Assembly: GCA_001899235.1 (NCBI GenBank)
Contig: MKVR01000020.1
Coordinates: 1-64,000 of the forward strand
Direction of reading: 5' to 3'
Length of the DNA: 64,000 bases
DNA from: Nitrosospira sp. 56-18
GTDB lineage: Bacteria; Pseudomonadota; Gammaproteobacteria; Burkholderiales; Nitrosomonadaceae
Shown: positions 36,710 through 46,060 of the stretch, piece after piece
Layout: the number at the start of each line of letters is the position of its first letter
How positions within the stretch are numbered: the stretch's first letter is position 1
Translations under genes and position numbers: made by a program
The notes under the pieces: model-generated
The model's input: only the letters and a program-made list of their open reading frames with translations
Databases searched by the model: none
What the model was told of the DNA's origin: nothing

Positions 36710-37237
36710 CTAAAAAAAATCGTTCCATTCCCAGGGTGGAATCGGGGAATGGGGAGATTGCGCTCCCCACAGACCCCGCCCCGCAGCCCGCGCTTTGGCT
36801 TGCAACTCCCTCAGCGCGTCATCTTTCGTGTCATCGTAAGCCCAGGCCAGGCCACGTTTCACCTGCTCTGAATTGGCATCGATCCCGTTGCATGTCACAC
36901 GCGCCAGCATGCGTCCATATTCGTCTTTCGTTATGCCCGTCAGCTCCGCCTCTACCCAGAAACATAGATCAAAAAGAGATTTCCTGGATCGATCCGAAAA
37001 AGGCTGCTGACCTTCAGGCGCATCGATCTCGGCCAGCCGTACCCTTGACATGTGTCCGTCGATGACTATGGTGAGGGAATCGCCGTCGGGAACCTGCACT
37101 ACCTGGGCATGGATGACCTCGTCGACTGGATCCGCAACCGACGGGCAGGGCAGCATGCAAATGACAAGGGTAAGAAAAAACGCAAGTTGTCGGCAAGGTG
37201 ATTGAATAATTTTCAGTCTCTGGCTTGAATGAATCAT
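36710..37237 (-). CDS. Exported thermonuclease-family protein
   Basis: About 175 residues from the ATG at 37237, which opens a signal peptide (QLAFFLTLVICMLPCPSVA). The mature part is a staphylococcal nuclease-like OB fold: VVQVPDGDSLTIVIDG, then RVRLAEIDAPEGQQPFSDRSRKSL, then DEYGRMLARVTCNGID. The Asp and Arg/Glu residues needed for calcium-dependent phosphodiester cleavage are present (DGDS, RVRLAEIDAPE, YGRMLAR). It should act on nucleic acid in the periplasm or outside the cell. The longer frame (to 37402) is unlikely because it places the signal peptide internally. Confidence 0.8.
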   Translation of the reverse strand: MIHSSQRLKIIQSPCRQLAFFLTLVICMLPCPSVADPVDEVIHAQVVQVPDGDSLTIVIDGHMSRVRLAEIDAPEGQQPFSDRSRKSLFDLCFWVEAELTGITKDEYGRMLARVTCNGIDANSEQVKRGLAWAYDDTKDDALRELQAKARAAGRGLWGAQSPHSPIPPWEWNDFF

Positions 37238-37368
37238 TCGCCGAACAGGATGGCGAACTGACTCATGGCTGATTTTTAGTCGAAAGTAGCACGTACGGAC
37301 CAGCACGCTGCACAGCACCAGCCGCAGTAGTTTAATGGCCGTTTCGTCATGGGGGAAATGGCCTCGGG

Positions 37369-37560
37369 TCATACGCGACCCAGCCTCATGTTGATGGACC
37401 ACGTCACCGGTCGTTTGTGCTCATCCGGCCCCCAAAGCCGGGAGAGATCGGCAAAGAAGGTTTCAAGTATGTCTTCGCGGCCGGCTTCGATCAAGCGCTG
37501 CGCCGCCGACCATGTGGAGATGTATCCGAAAAAATCACCGAGTTTCCACACTTCACTCGT
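37369..37560 (-). pseudogene. C-terminal fragment of a class I SAM methyltransferase
   Basis: The frame ending at 37369 gives LGDFFGYISTWSAAQRLIE...DLSRLWGPDEHKRPVTWSINMRLGR, which matches the C-terminus of class I SAM-dependent methyltransferases (the Y-x-x-TWSA and LWG...W-x-x-x-R-G-R pattern). No SAM-binding motif precedes it. Upstream of about 37550 the frame continues with unrelated sequence. It is a truncated remnant, and the break point is close to the Fic/phage insertion. Confidence 0.65.
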
Positions 37561-37804
37561 CATCGAAAGGGCCTTCTGCGTTTTGTTCCATCCCGGCCAT
37601 TCTGAGGCGGCCAGCAAAGCCCTTCCGCTCAGATGTAAGCAGCGTCTTCTGGAACGCGAAGCAGTGGATGATCGACTTCCCTCTCCAAAGTCTCGATGGC
37701 TATTCAATGCACCTGAGTAAGAAGTAGAGTCGTCAAACCCTTACATCTACTTGATCAGGGCTATTCAATCTTTGCTATGTGTACACGTGTGGGTACACGA
37801 ACCA

Positions 37805-38956
37805 CTAAGCGAGCGGCTTTTCTATTGCCTCAAGGATAGGTTTAGATACATAGAATCTCCCCCATTGCCGCCCGGTAACTTCTTTTAATACCTTTTTATT
37901 TTCTAGCACAGATATAGCTGCTTTCGCTGTCGGGTGAGATTTTTTTAGCACTTTAGCTGCCCTCGTTATAGTCATAAAGGGGTTTACAAATAGTTGGTCT
38001 AATAATATGAGCGCATTCGGCTTGTCTCGCAGTATTGCTCGATATTCTTCTCGAAGCTTATGAAGTTCTTTCGCTTGAAGGCCTGCTGCGGTCGCAACTT
38101 CGGTAACCCCGTTTAGAAAAAACCGTAGCCAAGGATTCCATTCTCCATGAGTTCGTACACTCTGCAGCAACTCGTAGTAATCCGCTTTATGAGAGTCGAT
38201 ATAGGCAGATAAATAAAGTAAGGGCTGCGAAAGGCGTTTCCTCTCCAGTAAAAAGAATGTGATTAGAAGTCTTCCGACCCGCCCATTACCATCTAGAAAT
38301 GGATGGATAGTCTCGAATTGAACGTGCATAAGGGCGCACTGAATAAGATCCGGAATTGTGTCACGGATATGCAAAAAATTTTCCCATGCGTAGAGCGCGT
38401 CGCTCATCTCTATTACGGGCGGAGGAACAAATGCCGCAGTTGCGGGGGTGCATCCTTGTGGGCCTATCCAGTTTTGGCTATATCGGAAATGACCGGGTGT
38501 CGCTTTTTCCCCCCTTACCCCACGCATAAGTTCTTCATGGATCGTACGAACGAGTCTTAAAGATATTGGTAAATGTTCGAGCAATTTGATGCCCGATTCC
38601 ATGGCGCGAATGTAATTGCGTACCTCCCGTATGTCGTCACTAGGCGTGCGTTTGAGTGCATCCTCATCTAGTTCATCAATTAGAATATCGGAAAGGCTCG
38701 CCTTCGTTCCTTCTATTCTTGAAGAAAGAACTGCTTCACGCCTCATATAAGGTGCAATCAACAGATGGGGATTGGGTAATTGTCCCCCGAGCCCTGAAAG
38801 TTCTGACAAAGCTGCGTCTGCTTTTGAAAGCGTCATCGCAAGTTCCATATCAAAAATAATTTCAGGGGGTAAGGGATTAGGAACAAATGCAAGGAATCCT
38901 AGCGGAGAGTAAATGAGTCTTCCGCTTTTTTGGCTAGTAAAATCCGTTGATATCAT
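37805..38956 (-). CDS. Fic family AMPylase-type protein
   Basis: The 383-residue protein has the catalytic Fic motif HPFLDGNGRVGR (about 219-230) and an N-terminal inhibitory-helix motif SSRIEGT (about 78-84, the S/T-x-x-x-E-G/N pattern), so it should be self-inhibited. The C-terminus (about 310-383) is a winged helix with TITRAAKVLKKSHPTAKAAISVLE, typical of Fic proteins with a DNA-binding tail. Fic enzymes transfer AMP or similar groups to target proteins. The gene is clearly AT-richer than its neighbours and lies between a broken methyltransferase and phage tail remnants, which suggests lateral acquisition. Confidence 0.9.
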   Translation of the reverse strand: MISTDFTSQKSGRLIYSPLGFLAFVPNPLPPEIIFDMELAMTLSKADAALSELSGLGGQLPNPHLLIAPYMRREAVLSSRIEGTKASLSDILIDELDEDALKRTPSDDIREVRNYIRAMESGIKLLEHLPISLRLVRTIHEELMRGVRGEKATPGHFRYSQNWIGPQGCTPATAAFVPPPVIEMSDALYAWENFLHIRDTIPDLIQCALMHVQFETIHPFLDGNGRVGRLLITFFLLERKRLSQPLLYLSAYIDSHKADYYELLQSVRTHGEWNPWLRFFLNGVTEVATAAGLQAKELHKLREEYRAILRDKPNALILLDQLFVNPFMTITRAAKVLKKSHPTAKAAISVLENKKVLKEVTGRQWGRFYVSKPILEAIEKPLA

Positions 38957-39087
38957 GATATTACGTTAATGTTGGAAAGAAAACTTTCAAACAATTATAA
39001 GCTTTGAAAGAAAAATGGCAAATTCTTTCAAACTACTTCAGTAGAGGATTTGCCAATAAAAAACCCGCCGAAGCGGATTCAAGGAGG

Positions 39088-39117
39088 GCTCTCGTTGGTA
39101 TGAATACCAACGAGAGC
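39088..39117. repeat. Perfect 13-bp hairpin
   Basis: GCTCTCGTTGGTA-TGAA-TACCAACGAGAGC (39088-39100 with 39105-39117). No T-run follows on either strand. It may be a phage-derived recombination or regulatory site, or an RNA hairpin; its role is unknown. Confidence 0.7.
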
Positions 39118-39253
39118 ATCAGTATCCAAAAGGGATTGGAACCGGATACTAGGGCTCCGCTAAGGGATGCGGGGCAGAGTCATATTGCCACAGCGGGATG
39201 TCGCGTGTGTGACACATCAGAGGGAAAATGTTCCTGAGTTTTTTTGGGGGAAG

Positions 39254-39284
39254 TAAAAAAAGCCCGGTAAGGGGATTACCGGGC
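39254..39284 (-). terminator. Rho-independent terminator after phage-like genes
   Basis: A 9-bp perfect stem GCCCGGTAA/TTACCGGGC (39062-equivalent arms at 39262-39270 and 39276-39284, loop GGGGA on plus) is followed on the minus strand by seven T residues (39261-39255). It ends the minus-strand transcript of 39462-40591. Confidence 0.88.
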
Positions 39285-39461
39285 ACGTGCTACAGGGAGA
39301 GAGTGCGCAACAATCACATCAGAATGACGCTCCAATAGGGGAAGCACTTCTTATACTTTAACCCGTAATAGCTCTCAGAAAACGGGAATTGGCAAACATT
39401 TGCAATTCCTTACACTTCCTTTACATAACTCTCGTCTTAGTACCTTGGCCGTTTTCGGCTC

Positions 39462-39938
39462 TTACACCGCCTCCTTGACATGCACCGTCAGCACTGACAC
39501 ATCAAGATTATTGGTAGTGCTGCCTCTCTCCAGCTTGATCTTAAACTTCATTCCCCGACAGGTCAGGTCAGCCACGAAGAAGGGCGTCCATTCCCCGTAT
39601 ACCGGGCTGCCGGCGGGGTCGTCGTTGGTGGTTGCGACATAGACCGTTGCATCGCAATCGTTGACGATACCCCCATCTATCGAATCCCAGGTATCCACGT
39701 TGCCGCGGAAGCCTATCAGATCATTGGCAACATAATTTATAACCTGCACATCCACCTCGACCCGCCGGGTCTTTACCGTCCCCATATCTACGTAGTTATC
39801 GAATTCATACTCGCCTTCCAGATTCGCTTCCGGATCAGTCAGTCTCAGCACAGATCCTGCTACGCTCACATTCGTCTTGGTCCCAGTGAAGCCTGGCGCC
39901 TGCGTGCTGGTTGCGACAGCCGTAAATCCGGTGGTCAT
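39462..39938 (-). CDS. Phage tail-tip-associated protein remnant (second gene)
   Basis: A 158-residue beta-rich protein without signal peptide, containing NLEGEYEFDNYVDMGTVKTRRVEVDVQVINYV and TPFFVADLTCRGMKFKIKLERGSTTNNLDV. It resembles C-terminal regions of siphophage tail-tip (J-type) proteins, and its ATG overlaps the stop of the preceding fibronectin-type gene (ATGA, 39935-39938). It is the last gene before a terminator. Family call is by style and position; no other phage genes are present. Confidence 0.55.
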   Translation of the reverse strand: MTTGFTAVATSTQAPGFTGTKTNVSVAGSVLRLTDPEANLEGEYEFDNYVDMGTVKTRRVEVDVQVINYVANDLIGFRGNVDTWDSIDGGIVNDCDATVYVATTNDDPAGSPVYGEWTPFFVADLTCRGMKFKIKLERGSTTNNLDVSVLTVHVKEAV

Positions 39939-40591
39939 CCCTCGGTAGCAACAAACGGCGTCATGCTGGTGGAGTAGTTGCCGGTCGAGTCCTTGGCCTT
40001 CGCCATGTAGGTTCCGGTAATCAGAGCGACGATGCCCTGTATCGCGCCCTCAGGGAACTCTTCAAGGATGATCCCGTCCTCCCAAACAGCGCTGCTGGTC
40101 TTAGAAGAATGTCGGATAATGATTGAACTGTTTATCTGAACGTCGAGATCCGGAGAAAGCGCCCACGAGGCGAGGGCGTAGCCGTTGGAAGCGATGACGG
40201 AGAAGTTGCTCACCGCGGAGGGCGGAGCGCTCAGTCCTACAATGTTTACACGTACCTCACCGGTGTAATCCGAATCCACCCCTATCGAGTTGAATGCCTT
40301 CAGCCGAAAGTCGTAGAACCCCGGAGCCAGATCGATGAGCTCCGTTTCGAATCCCTTTATCCCGGTCCTGACAAGCCAGTTGGCCTGAGTCGCGGGCTTG
40401 TATTCGAGTTGATAGTTATCCGCAAAGCTGTCCGCCGATGCGCCCCATGAAACAATGGCTTTACTCTTTACCCCCGCGCTTCCGGTAGTCTGGTAAAGTT
40501 CTTCAGTGACGGAAGGATTGCCGGGAACCTGTACGGTAAATGGAGCTGCTATGGGACAGAATGCAACTCCCTGGAACGGAAAAAGCCGCAT
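39935..40591 (-). CDS. Truncated phage tail-tip (J-like) protein with fibronectin III fold
   Basis: The 218-residue frame has fibronectin type III-like text: KAIVSWGASADSFADNYQLEYKPATQANWLV, FETELIDLAPGFYDFRLKAFNSIGVDSDYTGE, then a second unit with SNFSVIASNGYALASWALSPD. This is typical of the C-terminal part of phage host-specificity protein J. The ATG used here (40589-40591) lies inside the yicC terminator stem, so the first codons are not original and the gene is a 5-prime-truncated remnant. Whether it is expressed is doubtful. Confidence 0.6.
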   Translation of the reverse strand: MRLFPFQGVAFCPIAAPFTVQVPGNPSVTEELYQTTGSAGVKSKAIVSWGASADSFADNYQLEYKPATQANWLVRTGIKGFETELIDLAPGFYDFRLKAFNSIGVDSDYTGEVRVNIVGLSAPPSAVSNFSVIASNGYALASWALSPDLDVQINSSIIIRHSSKTSSAVWEDGIILEEFPEGAIQGIVALITGTYMAKAKDSTGNYSTSMTPFVATEG

Positions 40592-40606
40592 GATTAGCGG
40601 CTTTTA
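40580..40606 (-). terminator. Terminator of yicC (probably bidirectional)
   Basis: Stem GCCGC/GCGGC (40585-40589 with 40597-40601, loop 7) is flanked by A5 on the left and T4 on the right, so on the minus strand a T5 tract follows the stem 50 bp past the yicC stop. The ATG of the phage-like frame falls within it. Confidence 0.7.
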
Positions 40607-40652
40607 CAAAACTGTCGGGATGGCGTGAGACTGCTTAGATCATGATGAAACT

Positions 40653-41540
40653 CTATTCGATATTCTGCACTTGCTCCCGCATCTGCTCTATCAATACTTT
40701 CAGTTCCATGGAGATTTTCGATACTTCCGCGTCCATCGATTTGGAACCTATGGTGTTGGCTTCGCGATTGAGCTCCTGCATCAGAAAATCCAGGCGCTTG
40801 CCGATAACGCCACCCTTGACCAGTACGCGTTCCACCTCGCCCAGATGGGTGGTGAGACGGCATAATTCTTCATCTATATCCACTTTGCTGGCAAACAACG
40901 ACAATTCCTGCCGGATACGATCATCATCGAGGTTTACCAGGGCCTCACGCAAGCGCGACTTGATCCTCTCCTCGAAAGCCAGAAGCAATCCGGGGATGCG
41001 AGGCACTATTTCCGATGCCAAGGCGTGCATCCTGCTGACACGATGAAGCAGAATGCCTTTCAGCTTTTCCCCCTCCCGTGCACGGGATGCTGCAAACTCA
41101 TCCACAGCTTGCCGCATCAAGTCCATGCAGGGGCCGGACAGATTTTCCGCGGGCGAGGTTTCCGGCCTGAGTATCCCCGGCCAGCGCAGGATGTCCGCAA
41201 CCTCCAGCCCGCGCGCGTCAGGCAGGGTCACCCTTATAGCGCGATCCAGTTCGAGCAGGTTTTGTAATAAATTGGTATTAATCTGCTGCAATCCGCCCGT
41301 GTCCGCGATTCTTGAAAAACTGAGGCGGCATTCGACCTTTCCGCGATTCAACCGGGTGCAAAGAAATTCACGCATCCCTGCCTCCAGCAGACGCAATTCG
41401 TCAGGCAGGCGAAACTGGAGATCGAGATAGCGATTGTTGACGGAACGAAGTTCCAGATTCAAGGAACCGTAAGGCAGCTCTTTCGTGACCGCCGCATATC
41501 CGGTCATGCTATATATGGCAACCGAGTTGTCCACTGGCAA
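40653..41540 (-). CDS. yicC: YicC family protein (endoribonuclease-type)
   Basis: A 295-residue member of the YicC/YloC family, which in E. coli has been linked to endoribonuclease activity and stationary-phase fitness. N-terminal segment IYSMTGYAAV and SVNNRYLDLQFRLPDELRLLE, and C-terminal segment GKRLDFLMQELNREANTIGSKSMD, are the family hallmarks. The frame opens with TTG at 41540; an ATG at 41507 (MTGYA) would give 284 residues. It is usually directly upstream of gmk; here the two are 4.7 kb apart. It is divergent from rph. Confidence 0.9.
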   Translation of the reverse strand: MPVDNSVAIYSMTGYAAVTKELPYGSLNLELRSVNNRYLDLQFRLPDELRLLEAGMREFLCTRLNRGKVECRLSFSRIADTGGLQQINTNLLQNLLELDRAIRVTLPDARGLEVADILRWPGILRPETSPAENLSGPCMDLMRQAVDEFAASRAREGEKLKGILLHRVSRMHALASEIVPRIPGLLLAFEERIKSRLREALVNLDDDRIRQELSLFASKVDIDEELCRLTTHLGEVERVLVKGGVIGKRLDFLMQELNREANTIGSKSMDAEVSKISMELKVLIEQMREQVQNIE

Positions 41541-41705
41541 GTCCTTAATACGTTAGAATAGGAAACTGCTATCGAGCTGCTTTCAGGGGATTATGCCATA
41601 ACGAATTTGTCCTCCGGCGCCAATCCCGCTTAATGCCGGTGCCGCCAGCCATTATTGCCGTTTGTCCACAACGCTCTTCCGAATGTTATCTCCCTGAAAA
41701 TTTCC

Positions 41706-42431
41706 ATGCCCATACGCCCCAGCAACCGCCAACCAGCTCAGCTTCGTCCTGTCAGGATCACCCGTCATTACACCAGACATGCCGAGGGTTCGGTACTGAT
41801 CGAATGCGGAGACACCCGAATACTATGCACCGCCAGCCTGGATGAGAAAGTACCTGCGTTTCTTCGCGGGAAGGGCCAGGGCTGGCTAACTGCCGAATAT
41901 GGAATGCTGCCGCGCTCAACCAATGAGCGGATGCAGCGCGAAGCCGCCAAAGGCAGGCAGTCCGGCCGAACCATGGAAATCCAGCGGCTGATCGGACGCT
42001 CGTTGCGTTCGGTGATGGATCTGGCAAAACTGGGGGAGCGCACCGTCCAGATCGATTGTGACGTGATCCAGGCTGATGGGGGTACCCGCACCGCGAGCAT
42101 AACCGGCGCATTTGTCGCGCTTCACGACGCGGTGGAAAAACTGCTGAAACAGCAACTGATACGGGAAACACCCATACTCTCCCATGTCGCAGCCGTTTCA
42201 GTAGGAATATATGAAGGCGTGCCGGTGCTTGACCTCGACTACGAGGAAGACTCTCGCTGCGATACCGACATGAATGTCGTGATGACCGGCGATTCTGGCC
42301 TGGTTGAAATGCAGGGAACGGCGGAGGGAACTCCATTCAGGCGGAAAGAATTGAATGAGATGCTGGATCTGGCGCATGCCGGGATAGAAGAGTTGATCCG
42401 GATTCAAAAATCGGCGTTGCACGCGGGATGA
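41706..42431 (+). CDS. rph: Ribonuclease PH
   Basis: A 241-residue phosphorolytic exonuclease that trims tRNA 3-prime ends. Start ATG 41706 gives [41 protein letters not shown], the normal opening. The active-site region is [14 protein letters not shown]...[12 protein letters not shown] and the phosphate site [12 protein letters not shown]; the C-terminal part contains [21 protein letters not shown]. It is first of a plus-strand run rph-rdgB-hemW. Confidence 0.95.
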   Translation: MPIRPSNRQPAQLRPVRITRHYTRHAEGSVLIECGDTRILCTASLDEKVPAFLRGKGQGWLTAEYGMLPRSTNERMQREAAKGRQSGRTMEIQRLIGRSLRSVMDLAKLGERTVQIDCDVIQADGGTRTASITGAFVALHDAVEKLLKQQLIRETPILSHVAAVSVGIYEGVPVLDLDYEEDSRCDTDMNVVMTGDSGLVEMQGTAEGTPFRRKELNEMLDLAHAGIEELIRIQKSALHAG

Positions 42432-42478
42432 AATTTGGATGAGAAAGCCGGCAGGGACAGGCATATCCTGATACGCAG

Positions 42479-43072
42479 ATGCGGAAACTGGTCATAGCAA
42501 GTAATAACGCAGGCAAGCTGGGAGAAATCCGGCATTTGCTGGAACCCCTGGGTTTCGAGATATTTCCCCAGAGCGCGCTCGGGGTTAGCGAGCCGGAGGA
42601 ACCTCATGTCACATTCGTCGAAAATGCGCTATTGAAGGCGCGGCACGCCAGCCTTTGCACCGGCTTGCCGGCCCTGGCTGACGATTCCGGTATTTGCGTG
42701 CCCCGGCTGAATGGCAAGCCGGGTATCCATTCCGCCCGCTACGCCGGCGAGCCAAAATCGGATGAATGCAACAACCGGAAGCTGGTGGAAACCCTTCTTG
42801 GTGAACCTGATCGGCGAGCTTATTATTACTGCGTAATGGTGCTGTTGCGGCATGCCGAGGACCCTCAGCCTATCATTGCCGATGGGACCTGGCATGGCGA
42901 GATCGTGCTGGAGCCGCGGGGCGAGGGAGGGTTCGGCTATGATCCCTATTTTTTTCTGCCCCAATTGAGCAGGACTGCCGCGGAGCTTTCCATGGAGCAA
43001 AAAAACCGGATAAGCCATCGTGGCCAGGCGCTGGCCCGATTGGTGGATAAAATCAGGGAAGAAGAAATTTAA
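42479..43072 (+). CDS. rdgB: Non-canonical purine NTP pyrophosphatase (RdgB/HAM1)
   Basis: A 197-residue house-cleaning enzyme that hydrolyses dITP, XTP and similar nucleotides to keep them out of DNA. Family motifs: VIASNNAGKLGEI (N-terminus, substrate Lys), FVENALLKARHAS, ALADDSGICV (catalytic Asp), and GFGYDPYFF with SHRGQALARL at the C-terminus. It lies 47 bp after rph. Confidence 0.95.
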   Translation: MRKLVIASNNAGKLGEIRHLLEPLGFEIFPQSALGVSEPEEPHVTFVENALLKARHASLCTGLPALADDSGICVPRLNGKPGIHSARYAGEPKSDECNNRKLVETLLGEPDRRAYYYCVMVLLRHAEDPQPIIADGTWHGEIVLEPRGEGGFGYDPYFFLPQLSRTAAELSMEQKNRISHRGQALARLVDKIREEEI

Positions 43073-43212
43073 GTGGGTTGCCGGTTATTGAATACGCTAT
43101 CGCGCCGCGGGCAGGATGCGGCATTTCTTTCCCAGGCGCCAGCAGCCTCTTCGACTCGCGGTCACGGACGAGCAGGCCTTGCCCGGCGGACGGCGAGTCA
43201 TTTCGAATAATC

Positions 43213-44451
43213 ATGCAACCAAGCACCTCCCCTGTGCCCATGCCAGGGTCGCGCGCGCCGCGGCTTATGTCGCTGCCGCCTCTCAGCCTTTATATCCATA
43301 TCCCCTGGTGCCTGAAAAAATGCCCTTATTGCGATTTCAATTCGCATGAGCTTCGCGATTCCAATTCTTTGCCGGAATCGGAGTATGTCACTGCCCTCAT
43401 CCGAGATCTTGAAACGATGGTGCCTCAGGTCTGGGGCCGCAAGGTGATAAGCATCTTTTTCGGGGGAGGCACTCCCAGCCTGTTCAGCGCCCAATCCCTG
43501 GACACCATCCTCACTGCCGTTCGCGCCCTGCTGCCCCTGGAGCACTTCGCAGAGGTGACGCTGGAAGCCAACCCGGGAACGTTCGAGGCAAAAAAATTTG
43601 CGGACTTCCATGCCGCCGGAATCAATCGCCTGTCCGTGGGCATTCAAAGTTTCGATCCGAAGCACCTGCGATCGCTGGGTCGCGTACATGATGACTCGGA
43701 GGCTCGCCGCGCGGTCGAGATCGCCCGGGAGAATTTTTCCAATGTGAATCTCGATCTGATGTATGCGCTGCCGCATCAGACCCTGCAGGACGCGCGTCAG
43801 GATATCGAAACCGCCATCGCGTACGGAGTCTCGCATATTTCGGCGTACCACCTGACCGTGGAACCCCACACGCTGTTTCATCGCCACCCTCCGCCGCTGC
43901 CAGACGACGATCTATCCGCCCAGATGCAGATAATGGCCGAGCAAGCGCTTGGCGATGCCGGGTATGTAAATTATGAAACGTCAGCGTTCGCCAAGCTTGG
44001 CTTTGAATCGCGCCATAACATGAACTATTGGGAGTTCGGCGACTATCTGGGTATCGGCGCGGGAGCACATAGCAAAATCAGCTTCGCCGACAGAATAATT
44101 CGCCAGATCCGTTATAAACAGCCGCGCGAGTACCTCGCCAGGATGGCGCCAGATGTATCCGACGCTGATGCCGTCATGGAGCAGCACGAAGTCGGGCGAG
44201 AAGACCGGATATTCGAATTCATGATGAATGCCCTTCGCCTGACGGAAGGCTTCAGTACTCGAACGTTCCTGGAACGTACCGGCATTCCCGTAATGCGCAT
44301 TCAGCATCAGCTCGATGAAGCTGAGCAGCGCGGGTTCATAACGCGTGACCGCATGCGGATCGCGCCCACGCTCGCCGGCCGGCGGTTCTTGAACGATTTA
44401 TTGCAGATTTTCCTGCCCGATCCGGAAAAGGCGGCAGACCGCAGTTCTTGA
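43213..44451 (+). CDS. hemW: Radical SAM heme chaperone HemW
   Basis: About 412 residues from ATG 43213; the frame is open to 43078, but that part has no family match. The radical SAM motif is HIPWCLKKCPYCDFNSHE (CxxxCxxC, near residues 32-39), with GGGTPSLF as the SAM-contact loop, and a C-terminal HemN-like domain follows. The GYVNYETSAFA segment marks HemW rather than true oxygen-independent coproporphyrinogen oxidase HemN. It is thought to deliver heme to target proteins. It follows rdgB on the same strand and is convergent with trmB. Confidence 0.9.
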   Translation: MQPSTSPVPMPGSRAPRLMSLPPLSLYIHIPWCLKKCPYCDFNSHELRDSNSLPESEYVTALIRDLETMVPQVWGRKVISIFFGGGTPSLFSAQSLDTILTAVRALLPLEHFAEVTLEANPGTFEAKKFADFHAAGINRLSVGIQSFDPKHLRSLGRVHDDSEARRAVEIARENFSNVNLDLMYALPHQTLQDARQDIETAIAYGVSHISAYHLTVEPHTLFHRHPPPLPDDDLSAQMQIMAEQALGDAGYVNYETSAFAKLGFESRHNMNYWEFGDYLGIGAGAHSKISFADRIIRQIRYKQPREYLARMAPDVSDADAVMEQHEVGREDRIFEFMMNALRLTEGFSTRTFLERTGIPVMRIQHQLDEAEQRGFITRDRMRIAPTLAGRRFLNDLLQIFLPDPEKAADRSS

Positions 44452-44455
44452 TCTG

Positions 44456-45127
44456 CTATCGTTTGCGAAACACAACATCCCATACCCCGTGCCCCAACCG
44501 CAGGCCCCGCAACTCGAATTTGGTCATGGGCCGATGTGCCGGGCGCGGCGCATAGTCTGCTGCGATATTGACGAGCTGCGGCTCGTCGCCGAAGACCTGC
44601 AGCATCTGGACCGCGTAATCTTCCCAGTCGGTGGCGGCATGAATATAGCCGCCACTTTGCACCCTCGTGGATAAAAGCCTGGCGAATTCCGGCTGTATCA
44701 GCCGGCGCTTGTGATGTCGCGCCTTGGGCCAGGGATCCGGGAAAAAAATATGTACCCCGCTCAGGCAACCGGATGGGAGGGATTTCTGCAGCACCTCTAC
44801 GGCATCATGCTGAATGATGCGTATATTTGCCAGCCCGAACTCGTCGATCAACTTCAGCAAACCACCCACGCCCGGTGTGTGGACTTCGACAGCAAGATAG
44901 TCGTGTTGCGGATGCGCCTGGGCAATAAGGGCAGTAGTTTCGCCCATTCCAAATCCGATCTCCAGGAATCTGGGTGCCCGCCGGCGAAAAAGATCGTCGA
45001 GATCCAGTATACCGCCGGTAAATGGAATGCCATATTTAGGCATCAGGGAATCATGTGCGCGACGCTGGGCGCTGGAGATATGTCCCTGCCGGAGAACGAA
45101 GCTGCGAATCGGACGATGCTCTGCCAT
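44456..45127 (-). CDS. trmB: tRNA (guanine-N7)-methyltransferase
   Basis: A 223-residue enzyme that methylates G46 of tRNAs. The SAM-binding motif is [16 protein letters not shown], and the substrate motif is [22 protein letters not shown], characteristic of TrmB, with TKFELRG near the C-terminus. It lies downstream of thiG on the minus strand. Confidence 0.95.
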   Translation of the reverse strand: MAEHRPIRSFVLRQGHISSAQRRAHDSLMPKYGIPFTGGILDLDDLFRRRAPRFLEIGFGMGETTALIAQAHPQHDYLAVEVHTPGVGGLLKLIDEFGLANIRIIQHDAVEVLQKSLPSGCLSGVHIFFPDPWPKARHHKRRLIQPEFARLLSTRVQSGGYIHAATDWEDYAVQMLQVFGDEPQLVNIAADYAPRPAHRPMTKFELRGLRLGHGVWDVVFRKR

Positions 45128-45207
45128 TATTCGGGCGAAGTGATCAATGTATCGGGAAAACCGGAAAGGCTGCGAAAAGGCCGGTGGGCTGGAAGGCGGG
45201 AAGTGAA

Positions 45208-46008
45208 CTAGACTGATTTATCCTTGCTGGACGCTATTACCCCGCTCACGGGTGAGCTGGGGCTTGCGCTGTAGATTTTCTTTGGCATTCTTCCCGCCAG
45301 GTAAGCTTCGCGGCCCGCTTCGACCGCCTTTTTCATGGCGGACGCCATGAGCACCGGGTTCCGCGCGGCAGCGATAGCAGTGTTCATCAGGACGCCGTCG
45401 CAACCCAGCTCCATGGCAATGGCGGCATCTGAAGCAGTGCCGACACCTGCATCCACAATTACCGGAACGGCGGCATTTTCGATAATGATCTGAAGATTCC
45501 ACGGATTGAGTATGCCCATGCCGGAGCCAATAAGGGAAGCCAGGGGCATAATCGCCACACAGCCGATCTCTTCCAGTTGCCTGGCCGCGATAGGATCGTC
45601 CGATGTGTATACCATGACCTGAAAATCCTCCCTTACCAGGATCTCCGCTGCTCTCAGCGTTTCAGTCATGTTGGGATAGAGCGTTTTTGGATCACCCAGA
45701 ACTTCGAGCTTTACGAGGCTATGGCCATCCAGCAACTCGCGTGCAAGGCGCAGGGTACGAACCGCGTCTTCCAGCGTATAGCATCCGGCGGTGTTGGGCA
45801 GGAAGGTGTAGCTCGACAAAGGCAGCACATCGAGCAGGTTGGGCTCATCGGGATTCTGTCCGAGATTAGTGCGGCGTATCGCTACAGTAATGATTTCCGC
45901 GCCGCTGGCATCGACGGCTGCGCGCGTTTCGTCGAAATCCTTGTACTTCCCCGTACCGACGAGAAGACGCGAGGCATAAGATTTTCCCGCAATGACAAGA
46001 TTATCCAT
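45208..46008 (-). CDS. thiG: Thiazole synthase
   Basis: A 266-residue enzyme that builds the thiazole phosphate of thiamine from deoxyxylulose 5-phosphate, dehydroglycine and ThiS thiocarboxylate. Family segments: [56 protein letters not shown] (catalytic Lys), and [31 protein letters not shown]. It is downstream of thiS in a two-gene operon. Confidence 0.96.
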   Translation of the reverse strand: MDNLVIAGKSYASRLLVGTGKYKDFDETRAAVDASGAEIITVAIRRTNLGQNPDEPNLLDVLPLSSYTFLPNTAGCYTLEDAVRTLRLARELLDGHSLVKLEVLGDPKTLYPNMTETLRAAEILVREDFQVMVYTSDDPIAARQLEEIGCVAIMPLASLIGSGMGILNPWNLQIIIENAAVPVIVDAGVGTASDAAIAMELGCDGVLMNTAIAAARNPVLMASAMKKAVEAGREAYLAGRMPKKIYSASPSSPVSGVIASSKDKSV

Positions 46009-46060
46009 GAACTCCTGTTGGCGTTTATTGCAGACTTGTTACGAGAGGAAGGAAAGAGAG

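Larger units (their letters stand above)
38957..39461. other. 505-bp gap with hairpins between the Fic gene and phage remnants
   Basis: Holds an AT-rich Fic promoter region (38957-39060), a perfect 13-bp hairpin (39088-39117), and the terminator of the phage-like genes (39254-39284). A 77-codon frame (39004-39237) reads across the hairpin and shows no family features, so I do not call it a gene. Confidence 0.5.

Noticed and set aside
37770-37800. TGTGTACACGTGTGGGTACACG as a phage attachment or integrase-linked site
   Set aside because: It is a suggestive short palindrome at the end of the Fic gene, but no second copy was seen at the other edge of the insertion zone.
39004-39237. 77-codon plus-strand frame
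   Set aside because: It reads through a perfect hairpin and has no family features.
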